NCBI GenBank assembly: GCA_029255685.2
Contig: CM055315.2
Location: forward strand, 76,599,681-76,663,680
Direction: 5' to 3'
DNA: 64,000 nt
Origin: Silene conica
Lineage: Eukaryota > Streptophyta > Magnoliopsida > Caryophyllales > Caryophyllaceae
The translations under genes were made by a program, and so were the position numbers. Below are positions 1 through 13,150 of this stretch, piece by piece. Below the pieces are notes generated by a model, which worked only from the letters and a program-made list of their open reading frames with translations, had not been told where the DNA came from and made no database searches. The first letter of the stretch is position 1. Each line of letters starts with the position of its first letter.

Positions 1-430
1 ATTTACTTCACTTAGTTAGTGAACGAAAAGAGAGGAGTGCCATAGAATAAATCATAAATCATTTGGTTATATAACAATTGTCCAAGTTCAATTATTTAGG
101 ATGTTCACCATTACACTTCTTTGCACATGAATTTTCTTTGATCCCACATTGTTTTTCAATTTGCTATCCAGTACACTGAAATGGTGATTACTTTCAAGGG
201 AATATAACCATAGAATCAGAGTATTTTAATCATTGTGGATGGACAACCGAGCCACTGTTATGTTCCTGACATCCAGCCACACCAAGTAGTTCAAATAAGC
301 ACTTGCATTAGTTTACTCAACATTGAAAAGTACACGAACTCTTTAGATACTGCAATAAAACACAAGTGCGGCATGCATTTATTTTGAATTTGAGTGACAT
401 ACTAAAACGGAGTAGCAGCAAGAAACTTAC

Positions 431-2485
431 TGAAGGGCATCTGTAGCAACCTCAGAAATGAACTTTTGGGTTGCAACCGACACGAGTCTAATCCTGTAAA
501 TTGAAAACAAAACACAGCCCAGTAACTGACTATGTACTCAGTAAGTATAACTAAACACCTGTTGCAGCAAGTGCGAGTACAATTTTCACCGATAGTCAAT
601 GAAATGTGCACTACAAGGAAACTTAAGTGAGGGGTCTAAGGGGAGAAAAAAATGGGAGAGGCAAAAATGGTTATTTAGGAAGTGTTATTGATGAGCTCCA
701 GTGACGGAATGATGAACACATAAGTGAAGTTAAAAGAGCATTTTGGTAAAAATAGTTTCCTTACATGCGGCGGAGTCATTTGCATCGCACCTTTTTAGTC
801 TAAGCAATAAGTTATTTTGATTAAACCGAGGAAGCCTAGCTGCCTAGCCTATAGTTATATTTTGAAGTAAGGTAGGATTTTGTATTGTGAGTTTGATTTT
901 TTAACAGGATAATGCATATTCACAGTCTTATACACCTCCCTTGTTTGATAACGAAACATATCCAACGCAGTTGCAGTTTGCAGTTTGCGTGGATAGCATT
1001 GTTTTTAACTAAGCTAATAATTTATATTTTATTACTAAAGTAGGAAACAAGTTGATTTCTATCCATTCTGTGGGTAAGCAACTGAGGTTTTCAAAACTTT
1101 TATGCAGTGTGGAAAATAAAATTGACTAATTCTTTATTTCCTTTTTGTTTTCCTGAAAGAAGCATCAATTAGATAGGAGAATAGGAGGGACATAGAGGAA
1201 AGGGCAAATTGGAAAGGGTGTTTGTATTCAAAATCTGTACTAGTCAATACGGCTGCCTAAGTGGTAGTGGTGGTGGTGGTGTTAAAGAAGCAAGTAATTT
1301 AAAAAAATAGATAATTATAATTGTATAAAAGAGGGAGGAAGTAGCATGATTGGATTAAAAAGCAGGAAGAAAGAAGATATATGATAAGTAAAAGGAGGAA
1401 AGCAATTGAATCGAATTAAACATACAGGCGAAGATCGGGAGAGTGAAAACCGCTTTTAGCGAGGTAATGTTCCGCCAATTCGTCGGGAATCTAAGCATAT
1501 CAACAAACAAAACAATCATTATATAATAACAATAATAACAACAATAATAATAATTATGGTTAATAACAATAATAATAAGGAAATATCACAAATAACTACC
1601 TAATAAATCTAAAATTTTACATCTTACTACCTAATATAATTAATTTTGCAACTAACTACCTAAAATTACACAACATTAATCAGTTTGCTACTTTTTTGAC
1701 GGAAACCGAACTTAAGTTAGTTTTAAATATTCGGCTTAAGTTAAATGACCATCTTACCCTTTCTTTAATAAACCTATTCCCTGTTAAAATTTTACCCATC
1801 AAATATTAAGCAACCAAGGGTTTAATTGGACATGATCTTATCGACAAGAAGGCTTTTAAGGTGTTTCTGGGTCTGTCTTTCATACTTTCAGAAAGCAGAA
1901 AGCCGTCATCTGAGCTATGAAGAGATTCTGGGAAATATGGAATAACAAGTGGCTTTGTTCATCATTGAGGTATAAGCACTTATCTGGATTTATTAGAGTA
2001 AGACTGAGAAAGCTTATCCTATCCTGTTCACATAGGATTCACCATCATCTGTTCCTAATCTAAGACCATTTTTAGACGGCCTCCTTACGTTATATTGTAG
2101 AAGAGTTATGCCATTAATCCTACCTGCATTATGAAGCTATTGACTTAATCAGCCTATGCATCAAGGTTGAAAACATGGTCACATATCTGCAAATCTGATC
2201 TTTGCTTAGCATAAAACTGTTGACATTCGTTGGCTCTCACATATATGCAAATCTGATTTTTACTTTTGCTTATTTTTCAGCACGTATTTTCTTAACTAGT
2301 TCTCACATTACTGGCGCCTCCTATAGCTAAAAGCAATAGCCGAAGGAAAACTTGATCCAATCAGCAAACTGCTAGAATTGAATTTCTCTATTGATTTTGA
2401 CCCAGAATTTTACTATTTTAGCTTTTCAAATCTTTCAATTAACTTTCTAGTGGCAAATGTTAATGGAGGTGTTTTAATGGAGGGA

Positions 2486-2516
<31 letters not shown>

Positions 2517-2883
2517 TAATTTAGGTATTAAATTAGGTTTTAAAGTTAAATGGGACGAAATAAATTGATTTCTGTGAATTTTTTTAGCAATTTCCGTCAT
2601 TTTGGTAGTAATCGTGTCAGTTTGTACACTTATTAGGTTGTTATTTGAAAAATTGAACATATTAGGTAGTAAGATGTAAAATTTTAAACTTATTAGGTAG
2701 TAATATGCTAAATAGCCTAATAATAATAAGGAATTTAAGAAAAGAAGAAATGATAGATAGATAGATAGATACAGTGGGAGAGTAATCCATCAAAGAAGAG
2801 AGGAAGTGAGAGAGTGCTGTATCTTCCTCTTGTTTAACTTCACTGCTCTGCCCCATCATCTGTCCCATCTGCCCCGTGTTCAT
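431..2883 (-). CDS. TAF10: TAF10, TFIID/SAGA subunit (5' three exons; 3' end outside window)
   Basis: TAF10 is a small histone-fold subunit of TFIID and SAGA, acting in RNA polymerase II initiation in the nucleus. Exon 1 (2883-2773) encodes MNTGQMGQMMGQSS and an acidic stretch ending LMDYSPT. Exon 2 (1490-1426) gives IPDELAEHYLAKSGF. Exon 3 (493-431) gives IRLVSVATQKFISEVATDA. These join in phase through GT/AG sites into the start of the TAF10 histone fold. The expected C-terminal exon with the lysine-rich linker and second helix pair is not seen in 1-430, so it should lie beyond the left edge. The start is the first ATG, preceded by a CT-rich leader. Intron 1 carries a 1.1-kb transposon, and intron 2 is about 0.9 kb. 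No broken codon is visible. Orthology is inferred from remembered family motifs. Confidence 0.88.
1579..2717. mobile_element. MULE-like non-autonomous TIR element, copy 1, in TAF10 intron 1
   Basis: The ends are inverted repeats sharing TACCTAATAA and ACATCTTACTACCTAATAT. A perfect 9-bp target duplication TAATAATAA lies at 1570-1578 and 2718-2726, the size expected for Mutator-like elements. About 220 bp at the left end and 200 bp at the right end match the copy at 57736-58807, but the central 0.6 kb does not. No transposase is visible. It sits wholly inside TAF10 intron 1 and includes a 28-G homopolymer. Confidence 0.85.
2489..2516. repeat. Poly-G tract
   Basis: An uninterrupted run of about 28 G residues inside the MULE-like element. 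It is G-quadruplex-prone and its assembled length may be unreliable. Confidence 0.9.
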
Positions 2884-3214
2884 CTTCTTCTTCTTCTTCC
2901 TTCTTCTTCTCCCCTGCTTTAAAACGACATTGATACTTAAATCTCAGAAAGGAAGAGTTTTGTTAAGGCACACTACTAGTTCACAATTGGCTTGTAAAAT
3001 AACACGTAAGCATGCAAGGATTACAACCGGCTTTTGATTCTGACATGGTCAAATACTGTAGGAGTGTAATGAGATGGTGCCAATGCAAAGAAAATAAACA
3101 CCTCACAATCAAGTGTTCAAAATGTTAACTTTCTGTGCAATACAATTAAAAGTTAAAACCACTGCAATGTTGAGTGAGTAATACTAATAACTGACTACTT
3201 AAATTATTTTCAGT

Positions 3215-3301
3215 TGTATACAAAGAGATTGGCAGAGAAGAGAAGAAAGCATGTGTGACTGCCTAAAATCGTCTTAAGAACACCAAATCTCTTTGTATAC
3301 A
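3215..3301. repeat. Short inverted repeat (16-bp perfect arms)
   Basis: TGTATACAAAGAGATT at 3215-3230 is exactly reverse-complemented at 3286-3301, with about 55 bp between. A second pair, AAATCGTCTTA and TAAGACGATTT, flanks the right arm. It may be a degenerate MITE or foldback element, about 330 bp upstream of the TAF10 start codon. Confidence 0.6.
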
Positions 3302-3329
3302 GACGAATTTAAGACGATTTCGCAAAAAG

Positions 3330-4200
3330 CCATAAATGCTTATAAGGGTCCGCGATAAAGACTTCTAATTCTTATCTTTTTATGTTGACAGATCCGCGGA
3401 AAAATCAAAGTTCGCACATATTTATTAGAATTCTTTCAAACATAGTAAGATCTTCTCTTAACATATTATACTGATCTCCTCACGTCTTATAATTAATAGA
3501 ATTCCTAGTAGGCAGTAAGGGAAGAGGATCCCCGGCCTTCTCTTATTGACTTCAAAGAGCGACTTAGGTAGCAGCCTTTCCTCTAGGAAACTTGTTCTAG
3601 TTTAAATATTAAGATGAGCTTTATGTAAAAGAATGAAAGCTCATCAGCTCTTTACCGGTTGCTTGAGCTTGTAATTGCAAAGGTTCGAGTGGCGTATAGT
3701 GTATGTAAGGTTAAGGGCTTTCTTTAGGTTAGGCAGTCTGTGCAGGCCTTGGGCTCTATATTATAGATCCTGATTATAGGACTATAGTACTTTTAGCGTA
3801 GTGATGATCAGAGAATACGGATGCCTACGGATGCATATAATATAAGTATGAGATCTAATTCAAGCAAGATGGTAAATCCAAGCGAATCCGCATAAAGAAC
3901 GCCTAATCTCAAGTGTCATCCCAAGCTTTTTCTTTCTTAGTAAAAGAGAGAGTTAAAGTATAAGGGGTCCTGGCCTATCAAAGGCAATGACTTCATCTTT
4001 AATTCAGCCAATTCTTTTCTACTCTTATTCTCCTACTTTCTCCACCGACGGGTGGGTGAGGTCTGAAATGACTAATGAGTACTGTTTAGGGCAAGGGAAG
4101 GGAGAAGTCCACTGGGATGTATTTCCCCTAACGTAAAATCTAAGGCAAGCCCCGAACTCCTAACTAGAAAGCTATGTAGCTCAGACTCGATTAAAAGTAT
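3330..4200. other. Possible mitochondrial-derived segment (NUMT)
   Basis: No ORF or transposon end is visible. Base composition is more balanced than in the flanks, and the texture (short purine runs, phrases such as AAGGCAAGCCCCGAACTCC) resembles plant mitochondrial intergenic DNA. This is an impression from composition and style and was not confirmed by any match. Confidence 0.3.
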
Positions 4201-5100
4201 CTAATCCAAAACTAATCCGACACGAGTACGTGTCCAAGTGTGGGATTCCTCTATTATATGAAAAAATTCATGTTTTTGGTCTAAAATGAAGTGTGCGAGT
4301 GTCCAGTATCCGACACATGTACGTGAGGTCATATTGGAGAGTCCGAGTAACATAGCTAGAAAAAAGTCGAAACCCCTATTCAGATTGGATTAAGCAATGT
4401 TATCCATTCTCGCCTTTCTAATAATTCCAATGCAATCGCTCCAAGAAGCACCTATTTATACTAAACGTACACTCATAAACCTCAATTTTCACAAATCAAA
4501 ACAACAGCAGCATAATTTTAGGCAGAAAAAATCCCTAATTTTGACATGAAAGTAAATTAACATCACTTAATTAGCATAATTCAACAACAAAATCCCCAAT
4601 TTTCACAACCCTAAATTAGAATCTGAAATTTATAATAACTACATAAAAAATCAACACAAAAAAATCCTAAACGGTCTAAATTATGATAAAACAACATATA
4701 TATAACACAAACAAAAAGCAAACAATAGCTTTAATCAACAAGAATACTAACCTAGAATTCTGATAGGGTGACGACTCACGGCAGGTTGGTCGACGAAATT
4801 GGCGGATTTACAGGTGGGCTGACGTGGGTGATGGTCGCTCGTCGGTGGCTTAAACACACTTGATATTCTAAGTATTGATGGGTTTAATAGGGAGTAATGA
4901 AGAGTTGGTGGCGAGGTGAAGGTGGATCGAATGATGATTGAGGCTGAGTCCAGGAGACGAATATGATGGGAACAGGGTGATCGCTGCAGGTGTTGGGGCT
5001 GAGAGGGTTTTTTGGGTTGTGGAGACTGGAGACTCACGTCATGTTTTTTTGGCTTTTGATTTCCTCGTCATAAATTTTATTTGTTCGTGAACATATATTA
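4201..5100. other. Intergenic region, no supported gene
   Basis: AT-rich DNA with direct copies of a CGAGTGTCC/CCGACAC motif near 4220-4350. A 96-codon minus-strand reading frame at 4747-5037 has no recognisable domain and biased low-complexity composition (S, P, H), so it is not called a gene. Confidence 0.4.
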
Positions 5101-5358
5101 CTTGCCTCATTCCCATCAATTCTATACATTTCACTTTTGGACACTATTCATAAGTCGAGTGAATTTTTGACACAATTTTTAATATATAACATAAAAGATA
5201 CTCATGTGAGATCTTGTTTAACTTGTCTTACCGAGATATTGTGAATATCAAATTTTTATAATTTTTATCGATACGTAACTAAAGATATTAACAAAAGAAA
5301 ACGGGTATTGACAAATGTGAATAAAGTAAATATATAGAATTGATTGGAATAGAGGAAG
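5101..5358. mobile_element. Stowaway-like MITE (Tc1/mariner type)
   Basis: The termini CTTGCCTCATTCC and, on the opposite strand, CTTCCTCTATTCC form inverted repeats that extend through CATCAATTCTATA. Each end is flanked by TA (5099-5100 and 5359-5360), the Tc1/mariner target duplication. It is 258 bp, AT-rich and non-coding. Confidence 0.75.
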
Positions 5359-5838
5359 TATTTTTTTTGAGTTTATTACACTAAATTTTATTTGTTTTTG
5401 ATCATATGATTTTGAATTTATGACGTCGCACTTTATTGGTTTTTGGGTATATATGAATTTTTTTTGAGCTTATTAAAATTTATAAGTTAGATTTAAATTT
5501 TTTTCGTTAAAACTAAAATATAACTAAGTTTATATGTAATGTTTTTGAGTTTTATTGTAAATTTTTGGACTTAATATTTTAATAACTACACTCAAAAACT
5601 TTATAGCAATACTCATAATTTTTAAAACAAAATCATAAAATTGGAGGTATTACATCAGATGTATGATCGTCTTAGTGGAGATTAGGCCATTAGGGTGAGA
5701 AATGAGAGGGCTAAATTTGAAATAAGACGATAAAAATACGGATCGAGTAAAACTATGTGCGAATTTTAGCATGTTCTTTAATATAGTGCTACAACACACT
5801 AACCCATGCTTACTAGTTTATTTTTTCAGTTCCTCATA
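5359..5838. other. AT-rich intergenic DNA
   Basis: No ORF, TIR or gene motif is seen. The sequence consists of degenerate poly-A/T-rich stretches up to the 3' end of the LINE. Confidence 0.5.
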
Positions 5839-8800
5839 TTTTTTTTGAGATAAAAGCCAAAGGCTTACTTCATTACCGATAAATCAAAATTAACAACATT
5901 GTTCGCACTTACTGGCAGAGAGTCTGCCCAATCAACTCTACCTGGCTCCGCCATAGCATAGTGAGCTAGTGCATGAGCAACAGTATTGTTTGTACGACAA
6001 GTATACGACCATACAACAGAATTAAAGCCAGAACAAAGAGAAAGAATATCCGCTATAACAAGGCTAAAAAAACTTCGTCCAGGAACCCGATTCTTCAATG
6101 CTTCAATGACTTGGAGACAATCGCTTTCGACCACCACATTAGCATGACCCTTCCGTTGAGCCTCCTGAACCCCTTCGAGAACCGCAACCCCTTCCGCAAT
6201 GAGAGGTGACCAACATTGGTCCTTCTTAATAGAAGATCCCCATAGAACGTGGCCCTCGGCATTACGGCAAACCAGACCAACCCCTGCCCCCTCTCCCTCC
6301 TTGGCGCCCGCGTCTACATTAACTTTGACGTAGTTGTCCGACGCTCGTGCCCAGGTTTCGCCCTCTCCAAGCTTCTGTCTCCCTTCCCGCGCACTCCTTC
6401 TGCCCTCCTCTCCTCTATTCTCCTCAGCCCTCATCTCCATAATCACGTCCTTGCAGCGTTGTGTAACCCCTGCTGTGTCCACCTCCCTCTTCTCGAAAAT
6501 AACTTTGTTGCGATGCTCCCAAAGCGCCCAGCACCCCACCATGAACACACCGTGCTCAACATCTCCTGTAATTTTCCATTTCGCTTCCACCCAAACCCGC
6601 ACACCACCCCCCTCTTCCTCCTCCTCACGAAACAGCCCCAACCTCTCCCAAACTTCATGTGCAACCCAACAATCTCTGAACAGATGAATACTCGTTTCAT
6701 AGCAAGAAGAACAGAAATGACAAAGAAAGGACTCACCTCGAATTCGGGAAGCAATGTTCGCGCCAGTTGTTAGTGCCGCGCTGCACAGTTGCCAAAAGAA
6801 GAGTTTGATTCGGGGCCAAACCGGAACTTTCCACAACCTATTCCACATCCATTGCTCACGAGCCCAAGACGATGATTCCTCCGTATCAGCCTGCGATGTA
6901 TTACCCGCTAGTAGGTGGTAGGCCGTCTTCACCGAATATTCACCATTACGCTCCGCTTCCCAGTACCACTCATCCCGTGGTCTAGAGACACTCAGACGGA
7001 TATCAGCCACTCGGTCCCTCTCAAACGGTAAAAACAGAAGGTTCAACTTAGCCTTATCCCACCCTCCATCCTCCTGGTGAAACAGATCCCCAACACGCAA
7101 CATCTCAGTCCCTGGACTACATGGCGACAGTACTCTACCCGACTGTGTCCCCGGAATCCAAGCATCCCTCCACACACTCGTGGTCATTCCATCTCCAATA
7201 CGTCGTCTGAGACCGTGGTTTAACACGCACCTGGCTTCGAAAATTCCCCTCCATGTATAGCTCGGATTATGCCCAATATTAGCCGTGAGAAAATCCCCCT
7301 GAGGGAAGTATTTCGCCCGCATAATCCGTGCCCATAAACAATCCGGAACTGTTAAAAGTCTCCAAGCTTGTTTTCCTAGGAGCGCGATGTTGAAAATATG
7401 GAAATCCCGAAATCCCATTCCTCCCATTCCTTTCGGTTGGCAAAGTTTTTTCCACGCGACCCAAGACACGCCTCTCTTACCTTCTTCGTGGCTCCACCAA
7501 AATCTTGATACCATCGATTTAAGTTCGTTACAGAAAGTCGCGGGAATTTTAAACACACTCATCACATAGGTAGGAAGCGAATTGGCCACGGCCTTTATAA
7601 GAACTTCCTTACCCGCTCTAGACAACATTTTCCCACGCCATCCCGATAACCTTTTGCTAATTTTATCCCGAATGATATTCGTTAACGCCTTTTTTGACCG
7701 CCCTATGACAGTAGGCAGACCAAGATATTTAGCTTGCTCCTCCACCTCCACCATTCCCAGCCTTGCCACCACCGCATCCCTCCTCTCCCTCTTAACTCCT
7801 TTACTGAACGAGACCGTTGTTTTGTTAAGGTTCACTAGCTGCCCCGAAGCAGCTTCGTAGGATTGAAGAATGGTAGCGATAACCTCCGTTTCAATCGTTG
7901 TGGCTTTGGTAAAAAATATACTATCGTCCGCGAAGAATAAATGAGACACCATCGGGGCTTGCGGGGTCACACGAATGCCATGTATTGATCCTTGCTCAAC
8001 TGCTTTCCGTACCAAATTCGAGAGGGCCTCCGCGCATAGAATGAATAGATATGGTGAAAGCGGGTCTCCTTGCTGGAGACCTCTAGTTGGCCGGAATTCA
8101 GTAGACTGCGTGCCATTAAAAAGGACCGAGAAAGCTACTGTGGAAACACAATCCATCACTCTGTCAATCCAGTGCCGGTCAAATCCCATTTTGCTTAAAA
8201 CCCGTTCAAGGAAAATCCACTCAACTCTGTCATATGCCTTAGCCATATCCAGTTTGATGGCATGTGTTTCCTTTCTGCCCATATCGCGTCTGATTTGTGA
8301 AATAGTTGTGCCCTTCCAGGCCCTTAGCTCATGTGCACAGGCCTGAATGGCCCCTACGAGATCCCCGCGCCCTTTTAGCACCCCCCTCTCGACAGCCTCT
8401 TTACAGTCCTCATGCTCGAGCCAGATTTTCTCAAACCGAAAGTTTCTTTTTTTGTTCCCTGCGGCCACCTTCCGATTAAGAATAAGTTTTATGGGGGCGT
8501 GGTCGGACCATTCCCTATCAAGGTAAAATAAATTCGCGAAAGGAAATAGGTCCATCCATTGTTCAGTAGCCATAGCTCGGTCAATCATGCTTTGTCTATT
8601 CGTCGTACCAACTTGCCCGTTATCAAACGAAAACTTATATCCTTCCCAGGAAACATCTCTAAGCCCACACTCATCTACTGTCGCTTGAAAGTTATTCACT
8701 TGCCACTGTTGCCGACTGCCACCTTTCATTTCCGTTGAGTACAGAATTTCGTTATAGTCACCAATGCAGACCCATGGCAAAGGAGATTGGTGGTGAAGGA

Positions 8801-9164
8801 TTCTAAGGAGCTCCCAAGAAAGGTGACGATCTCCCACCGATGGCCATCCATAAAAACCTGTCAGTCTCCATTCCCCGTTAGCATCCTTGATCGTAAAGTC
8901 CATATGATGAACCGAAGACGACTGAAAGCTACAGTCGATGTCATCTTTCCACAACAGAGCTAGTCCTCCCGATCTACCAACACTATCCACTTCCATCCCA
9001 TAGTAACCCACGAACTGATCTTTCACCTTACACATCTCACGACCACTAAGTTTAGTTTCGCAAAGGAAAATAATGGCCGGGGCCTCCCTCCGTATTAAGT
9101 CACGGAGACCAACAATTGCATCGGGGTTGCCCAGTCCCCGGCAATTCAAGCTTAGAATACTCAT
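5839..9164 (-). mobile_element. LINE (non-LTR) retrotransposon, ORF2 with internal deletion, 5'-truncated
   Basis: The 1099-codon ORF runs from 9164 to 5865. Residues 1-225 are an endonuclease/exonuclease/phosphatase domain (start MSILSLNCRGLGNP, then GDYNE and SDHAPI). Residues 304-316, KLDMAKAYDRVEW, hold reverse-transcriptase motif A, and FFADDS near 410 is the plant LINE catalytic box. A zf-RVT region with CHFC lies around 790-850 and an RNase H domain (VNVDAGA, ESDCLQVIEAL) around 965-1085. EEP passes abruptly into motif A at MGRKETHAIKLD (about 8265), so the thumb-side linker and RT motifs 0-2, usually 200 or more residues, are missing without breaking the frame. A T8 run at the left edge (poly-A on the minus strand) marks the 3' end. 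No ORF1/gag is found upstream. I infer an inactive copy. Confidence 0.9.
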
Positions 9165-9577
9165 TGGGCCCAGCGGGGTTGAACTGGTTCAACCTCCGCC
9201 TCAGGTATCAAGACGCCCCCGTCTGTATTAGTTGTTAAGTCTCTTTGCAAAAATAAACATCACACTTAAGTTCATTTCTGAAGTCGACTCGGATACGACT
9301 TACGAGTCAGGTTATTCATGGTAGGCAATCACATACGATATTATCTCTCAAGTCTCAACTAATAATATTGGTGATTATGTATTCATGTGTGACAAGCAAA
9401 AGTCAGCATAATGGTCGATGTCTCGATGAGATACAAATTTGGAAAGATAATACAATATGAACAAGAAATAAGTGGTGGGTAAGTCATAAATGGAACAAAG
9501 AAAAAGGAGTATAAGACATTTACTTTAACATCTTCCTTTCCTAGTACCACATATATACTTTGTTAAAGAAGGGGTTG
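9165..9577. repeat. LINE 5' boundary, then a diverged copy of the EML 3'-flanking repeat
   Basis: From about 9280 to 9570 the sequence is alignable by eye with 47890-48160. Shared phrases include AGTCAGGTTATT, GCATAATGG, ATAAATGGAACAAAGAAAAA and CCTAGTACC. No ORF is seen. 9165-9280 is unassigned and may be the LINE 5' remnant. Confidence 0.55.
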
Positions 9578-10457
9578 CGAAAGGTCGTCGACGTTTTGTA
9601 ACAAATCGTCGACATTTTTTTATAAAAAAGACGAACATTACCCTTTACACACTCTCTTTCTACAAAATATTCTCCCAAACAAAAACCCCATAAAAACAAC
9701 AATTAAAAAAAATCGGTAGAAAACAACGAACAATAACATCAAACAACGACAACGATTCAATGTCAAACAACGACAACATATGAGCAACAACCCGATCACT
9801 GGACTTCTCGGTGAACAAAGTCTGTCCCACCAACAACATCATGTAAGCCCGTAGGGAGTCATCGTGGCTCCCCTTTTCCGCAAGCTCCATCAGCTTCTTC
9901 ACCAAAATCCCACCGCCCTTGTAAAAGGGTGCTCTCACGTCCTTCACGTCCATGCCGAACAAGGCCGCCAACTTCCCCTTCAGACCAATATCCCCCCTCG
10001 TATGACTCTCGTCCATAACCCTAGCGCCATCCACCCGTATGCCGAGGATCCTGTGAACGTCGTGCAACAGCATCGTAATCTCACCAAACGGCATGTGAAA
10101 AGTGTTGGCGTTCGACTGCCACCTCTCAATGAACGCACTGATAAGGTTCTCATCCAACCTAAGATGATCAAGCCCGCTCTCGCCAATTCTCGCCATCATC
10201 GAAGAACGGTTCTTCATCTTACTCATCTTCTCCAAAGCACCCGACCTCTCGTAGAACGTGAGCCACGATCTCACGCTTCCCTGATCCGTCCAACTACTGT
10301 AAGCTACGTGGTCACCGAAGCTACGTATGACACTAACTACAGACGGACCCCCTCAACCGGACCGGTAAGACGCCAGGAAAGATCCGGAGTCTTCTTCCTC
10401 CCCGTGCTACTAGAGGCACCCTCCACAACTGGCCTATATCGGCCGCTACCATCACGT

Positions 10458-11384
10458 TGTTGGAGCTAGTGTCCTCAACAGTTAGTGCGACAACACGTAT
10501 AAATCTCTTAAAGGAACACAGGGTATACTTTGTATTTTAGCCAGTTGATTCACGTTTATCAATAACGGTTGGCTTGCTAGAAAATTTGACGTTATTGTCA
10601 TACAGATGGCGGTAATCAACTGGTCCCTAAGAGTCACACCTAAAGGATGGAATTTGAGAGATATGATTAAATGAAAATGTAATCATATTGATACACTATA
10701 TGACTAAACGGTTAGTCAATGTAATGATGACATAATTATTTAATACTGATTAAATAATATTAGCTAAGACGAATTAAAATGTTAATTCGTAATTAAATAT
10801 AAAATGTTATATTTAATTATGTGTAATGAAATTATTTAATAAAGATTAAATGATTTAATTAAATATAAAAGGTTATATTTAATTAGTGGATTATAAATAT
10901 AAGATATTTATAAGATAAAACATTACACAAGAGAGATATAACCGATTCTATAAAGATAGAATTTCGGTCTGAGCAATTATTAAGTTGTTCAGTTGTTATG
11001 AAGTGCTGTAGTTAGAACCAAATACTGATTTGGGGAATCCTAGTTGATGTCTAATAGCAAGGTTGTTTGCAACTATAAATAGGACATTCACTCTGCACTT
11101 AAAGAGTACGAGTTACACGACATACATACTCTCTCTAGCTTTCATCTTACACAAAATTAAAGGTAATTTTGCAGTTTCTAGCTCTAGAAGGGGTATTTCT
11201 TGGAACATCTTGGGTGCAACGATTAGGAGGATATCTGATCTTAGGACTTTGCAAGGACAGAAGGTTAATTTTTGATCTCAGTCTTTATATCTTGTACTTC
11301 GTTTATGACTATAAATCATATATTATAAATTTGTTATAATCCTGCATATAAAGAATTGAGATTATATACAGATATTTTCCCACA
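10458..11384 (+). repeat. R1 5' LTR
   Basis: 927 bp, TG...CA. Relative to the 3' copy it has an extra ~53 bp near 10497-10550 (missing from the right LTR), about 27 bp near 10880, and the ~147 bp (10645-10791) that the R2 insertion or deletion removed from the right copy. Confidence 0.88.
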
Positions 11385-11880
11385 AGTGGTATCAGAGCCT
11401 AAGGCTTACAAATTTTATTTTTGTATGATTTTCATAAACGATTTGAGAAAATTTAAAGAAAAAAAATTAGCCGTGTATATCTTTTTTAGCCGAGACAGTT
11501 TTTTTTCGTTCGTCGTTTTCCTTTTGATTTATTGTTGTTGTTGTCTTAAACAGTTAAAATAACAAAATAATAAATTTGTAGATGTTTTAATTTAATAAGG
11601 ATTGAATTAAAACGTAAAAGGAAATCGTCTCACATGTTCTTGAATGATATAATTTGCTAAATAATCGATCCTGCTATAATCTTGATATTCGTCTTAAAAG
11701 GTTAATTTGAATGATTAAGATTACAACAATATCTAATAAAGATTAGAATTTGGTAGGTTATCGATCTCCTATTTAGCAACCCGACATTAGCTATTCAAGT
11801 TCATGAGTTTTAAAGTAAAAAAGAAAAGAAAAATTTTAAAAAAAGGAAAAAAAAAGGGGCTGTTGAGCGTCATTATTTCA

Positions 11881-12223
11881 AGAGTAAATTAAAAATAACT
11901 CTCTTTTAAAATAGGGTTTTTTTTTCCTAAAATTACTCCCTTAAAATACACTTTTATCAAAAATTGCTTCAAAATTCCAATTTAGATTACCTATTCCGTA
12001 TATTTTTGAACTTATTCTCCATTGTTATACCTTTCAAAGTATAAATAGGCTATGTTACAAACGAAATCAATTTATAAATTTGTCGAATAAGTCACCTGAA
12101 TTAGAGTTTTGAAGCAATTTTTGATAAAAATACATTTTAAGGGAGTAATTTTAAAAAAAAATTATATAAGGGAGTAATTTTAGAAAACTGGATTTTAAAA
12201 GGGATTTATTATTAATTTACTCT
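11881..12223. mobile_element. TIR MITE with 7-bp target duplication
   Basis: Termini AGAGTAAATT and AATTTACTCT, flanked by TATTTCA on both sides (11874-11880, 12224-12230). The inverted repeats extend inward imperfectly (AAAATTACTCCCTTAAAAT, TTGCTTCAAAA). It is 343 bp and non-coding. The superfamily is uncertain (hAT- or Mutator-like). Confidence 0.7.
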
Positions 12224-13150
12224 TATTTCAATTTTGGGTTTATAAGTTTTTCCTGCGACGCTTTAGAACTTCAGCAGCGTTTCTAAAAAGCATCGCCCAT
12301 GTTTGTGGCGTTTTAAAAGTGTCGAAATTTCTTTCAGTTTCTCTTGCCTCGCTATTCTGGAAATTTCACAGCGCTTTAGTTCGGCGTTTCTCTTTCAACG
12401 CTTTTGCATCGACACTTTTCTGGGTTTTGCCGACGCTTTCCTGCGTTTAGTTATTTACAGCTACTTTTAAAAGCGTCGCAAGTTGTTACAGCTTTCTTTT
12501 AGCCTCGTGTTTCTCCTGTTTCAACGCTTTGCTTAGTTTCAGCGCTTTATCGAAGCGCCGGAAATCAGTTTCCAGCCTTCTTTTTGTTTGCGGCTGTTTG
12601 TCAGCGTTTTAAGGTTTTTCCTTGTTTTTTTTTCCTTCTTGTTTTGTCTCGGCTATTTCTAAAAGCTTTTGGGCTGTTTTTCTTTTAAGTTTTTTTTATA
12701 CATTATAAAGATATTGTGTAATTTTTTTTGGTGAAAAAGTTCACTAGTTTTGATACCTAAATTATTTTAAAACGGTTTAAAATAATGTTGGATTAATCAT
12801 ATTATACGATAATATGAACATGTTTGTTTGATTAAAATTATGAGATTAATTACGGAATTATCACATAATTTAAATCATTAATGGTGGTTTGGGTAAATTA
12901 CTCTACATAATTACGGAATTATGTCATGAAAGATTAATTTAATTAGTATGATGCATTCTATATATTATATTGTTGAATGAATGAATGGATCTATTTACGC
13001 TTTTGCAATCAGTTGTATTTTGTAATACTTAGTGTGGCCTTAGTAAATTATGTTTTCGTAATGAAGGAAACATAATTTGTGATGTATTTATGAGATCTCG
13101 AATCTCCCTTGTGTAATATTTTTACGTCTTTGGGAATTAGAATGTAATAA

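Noticed and set aside
6249-6773. 174-codon plus-strand reading frame
   Set aside because: Antisense shadow of the LINE ORF2 with no domain of its own. The other plus-strand frames at 5973-8346 are rejected for the same reason.
9864-10469. 201-codon plus-strand reading frame
   Set aside because: Antisense to the clearly recognisable PMD domain and crosses the R1 LTR boundary.
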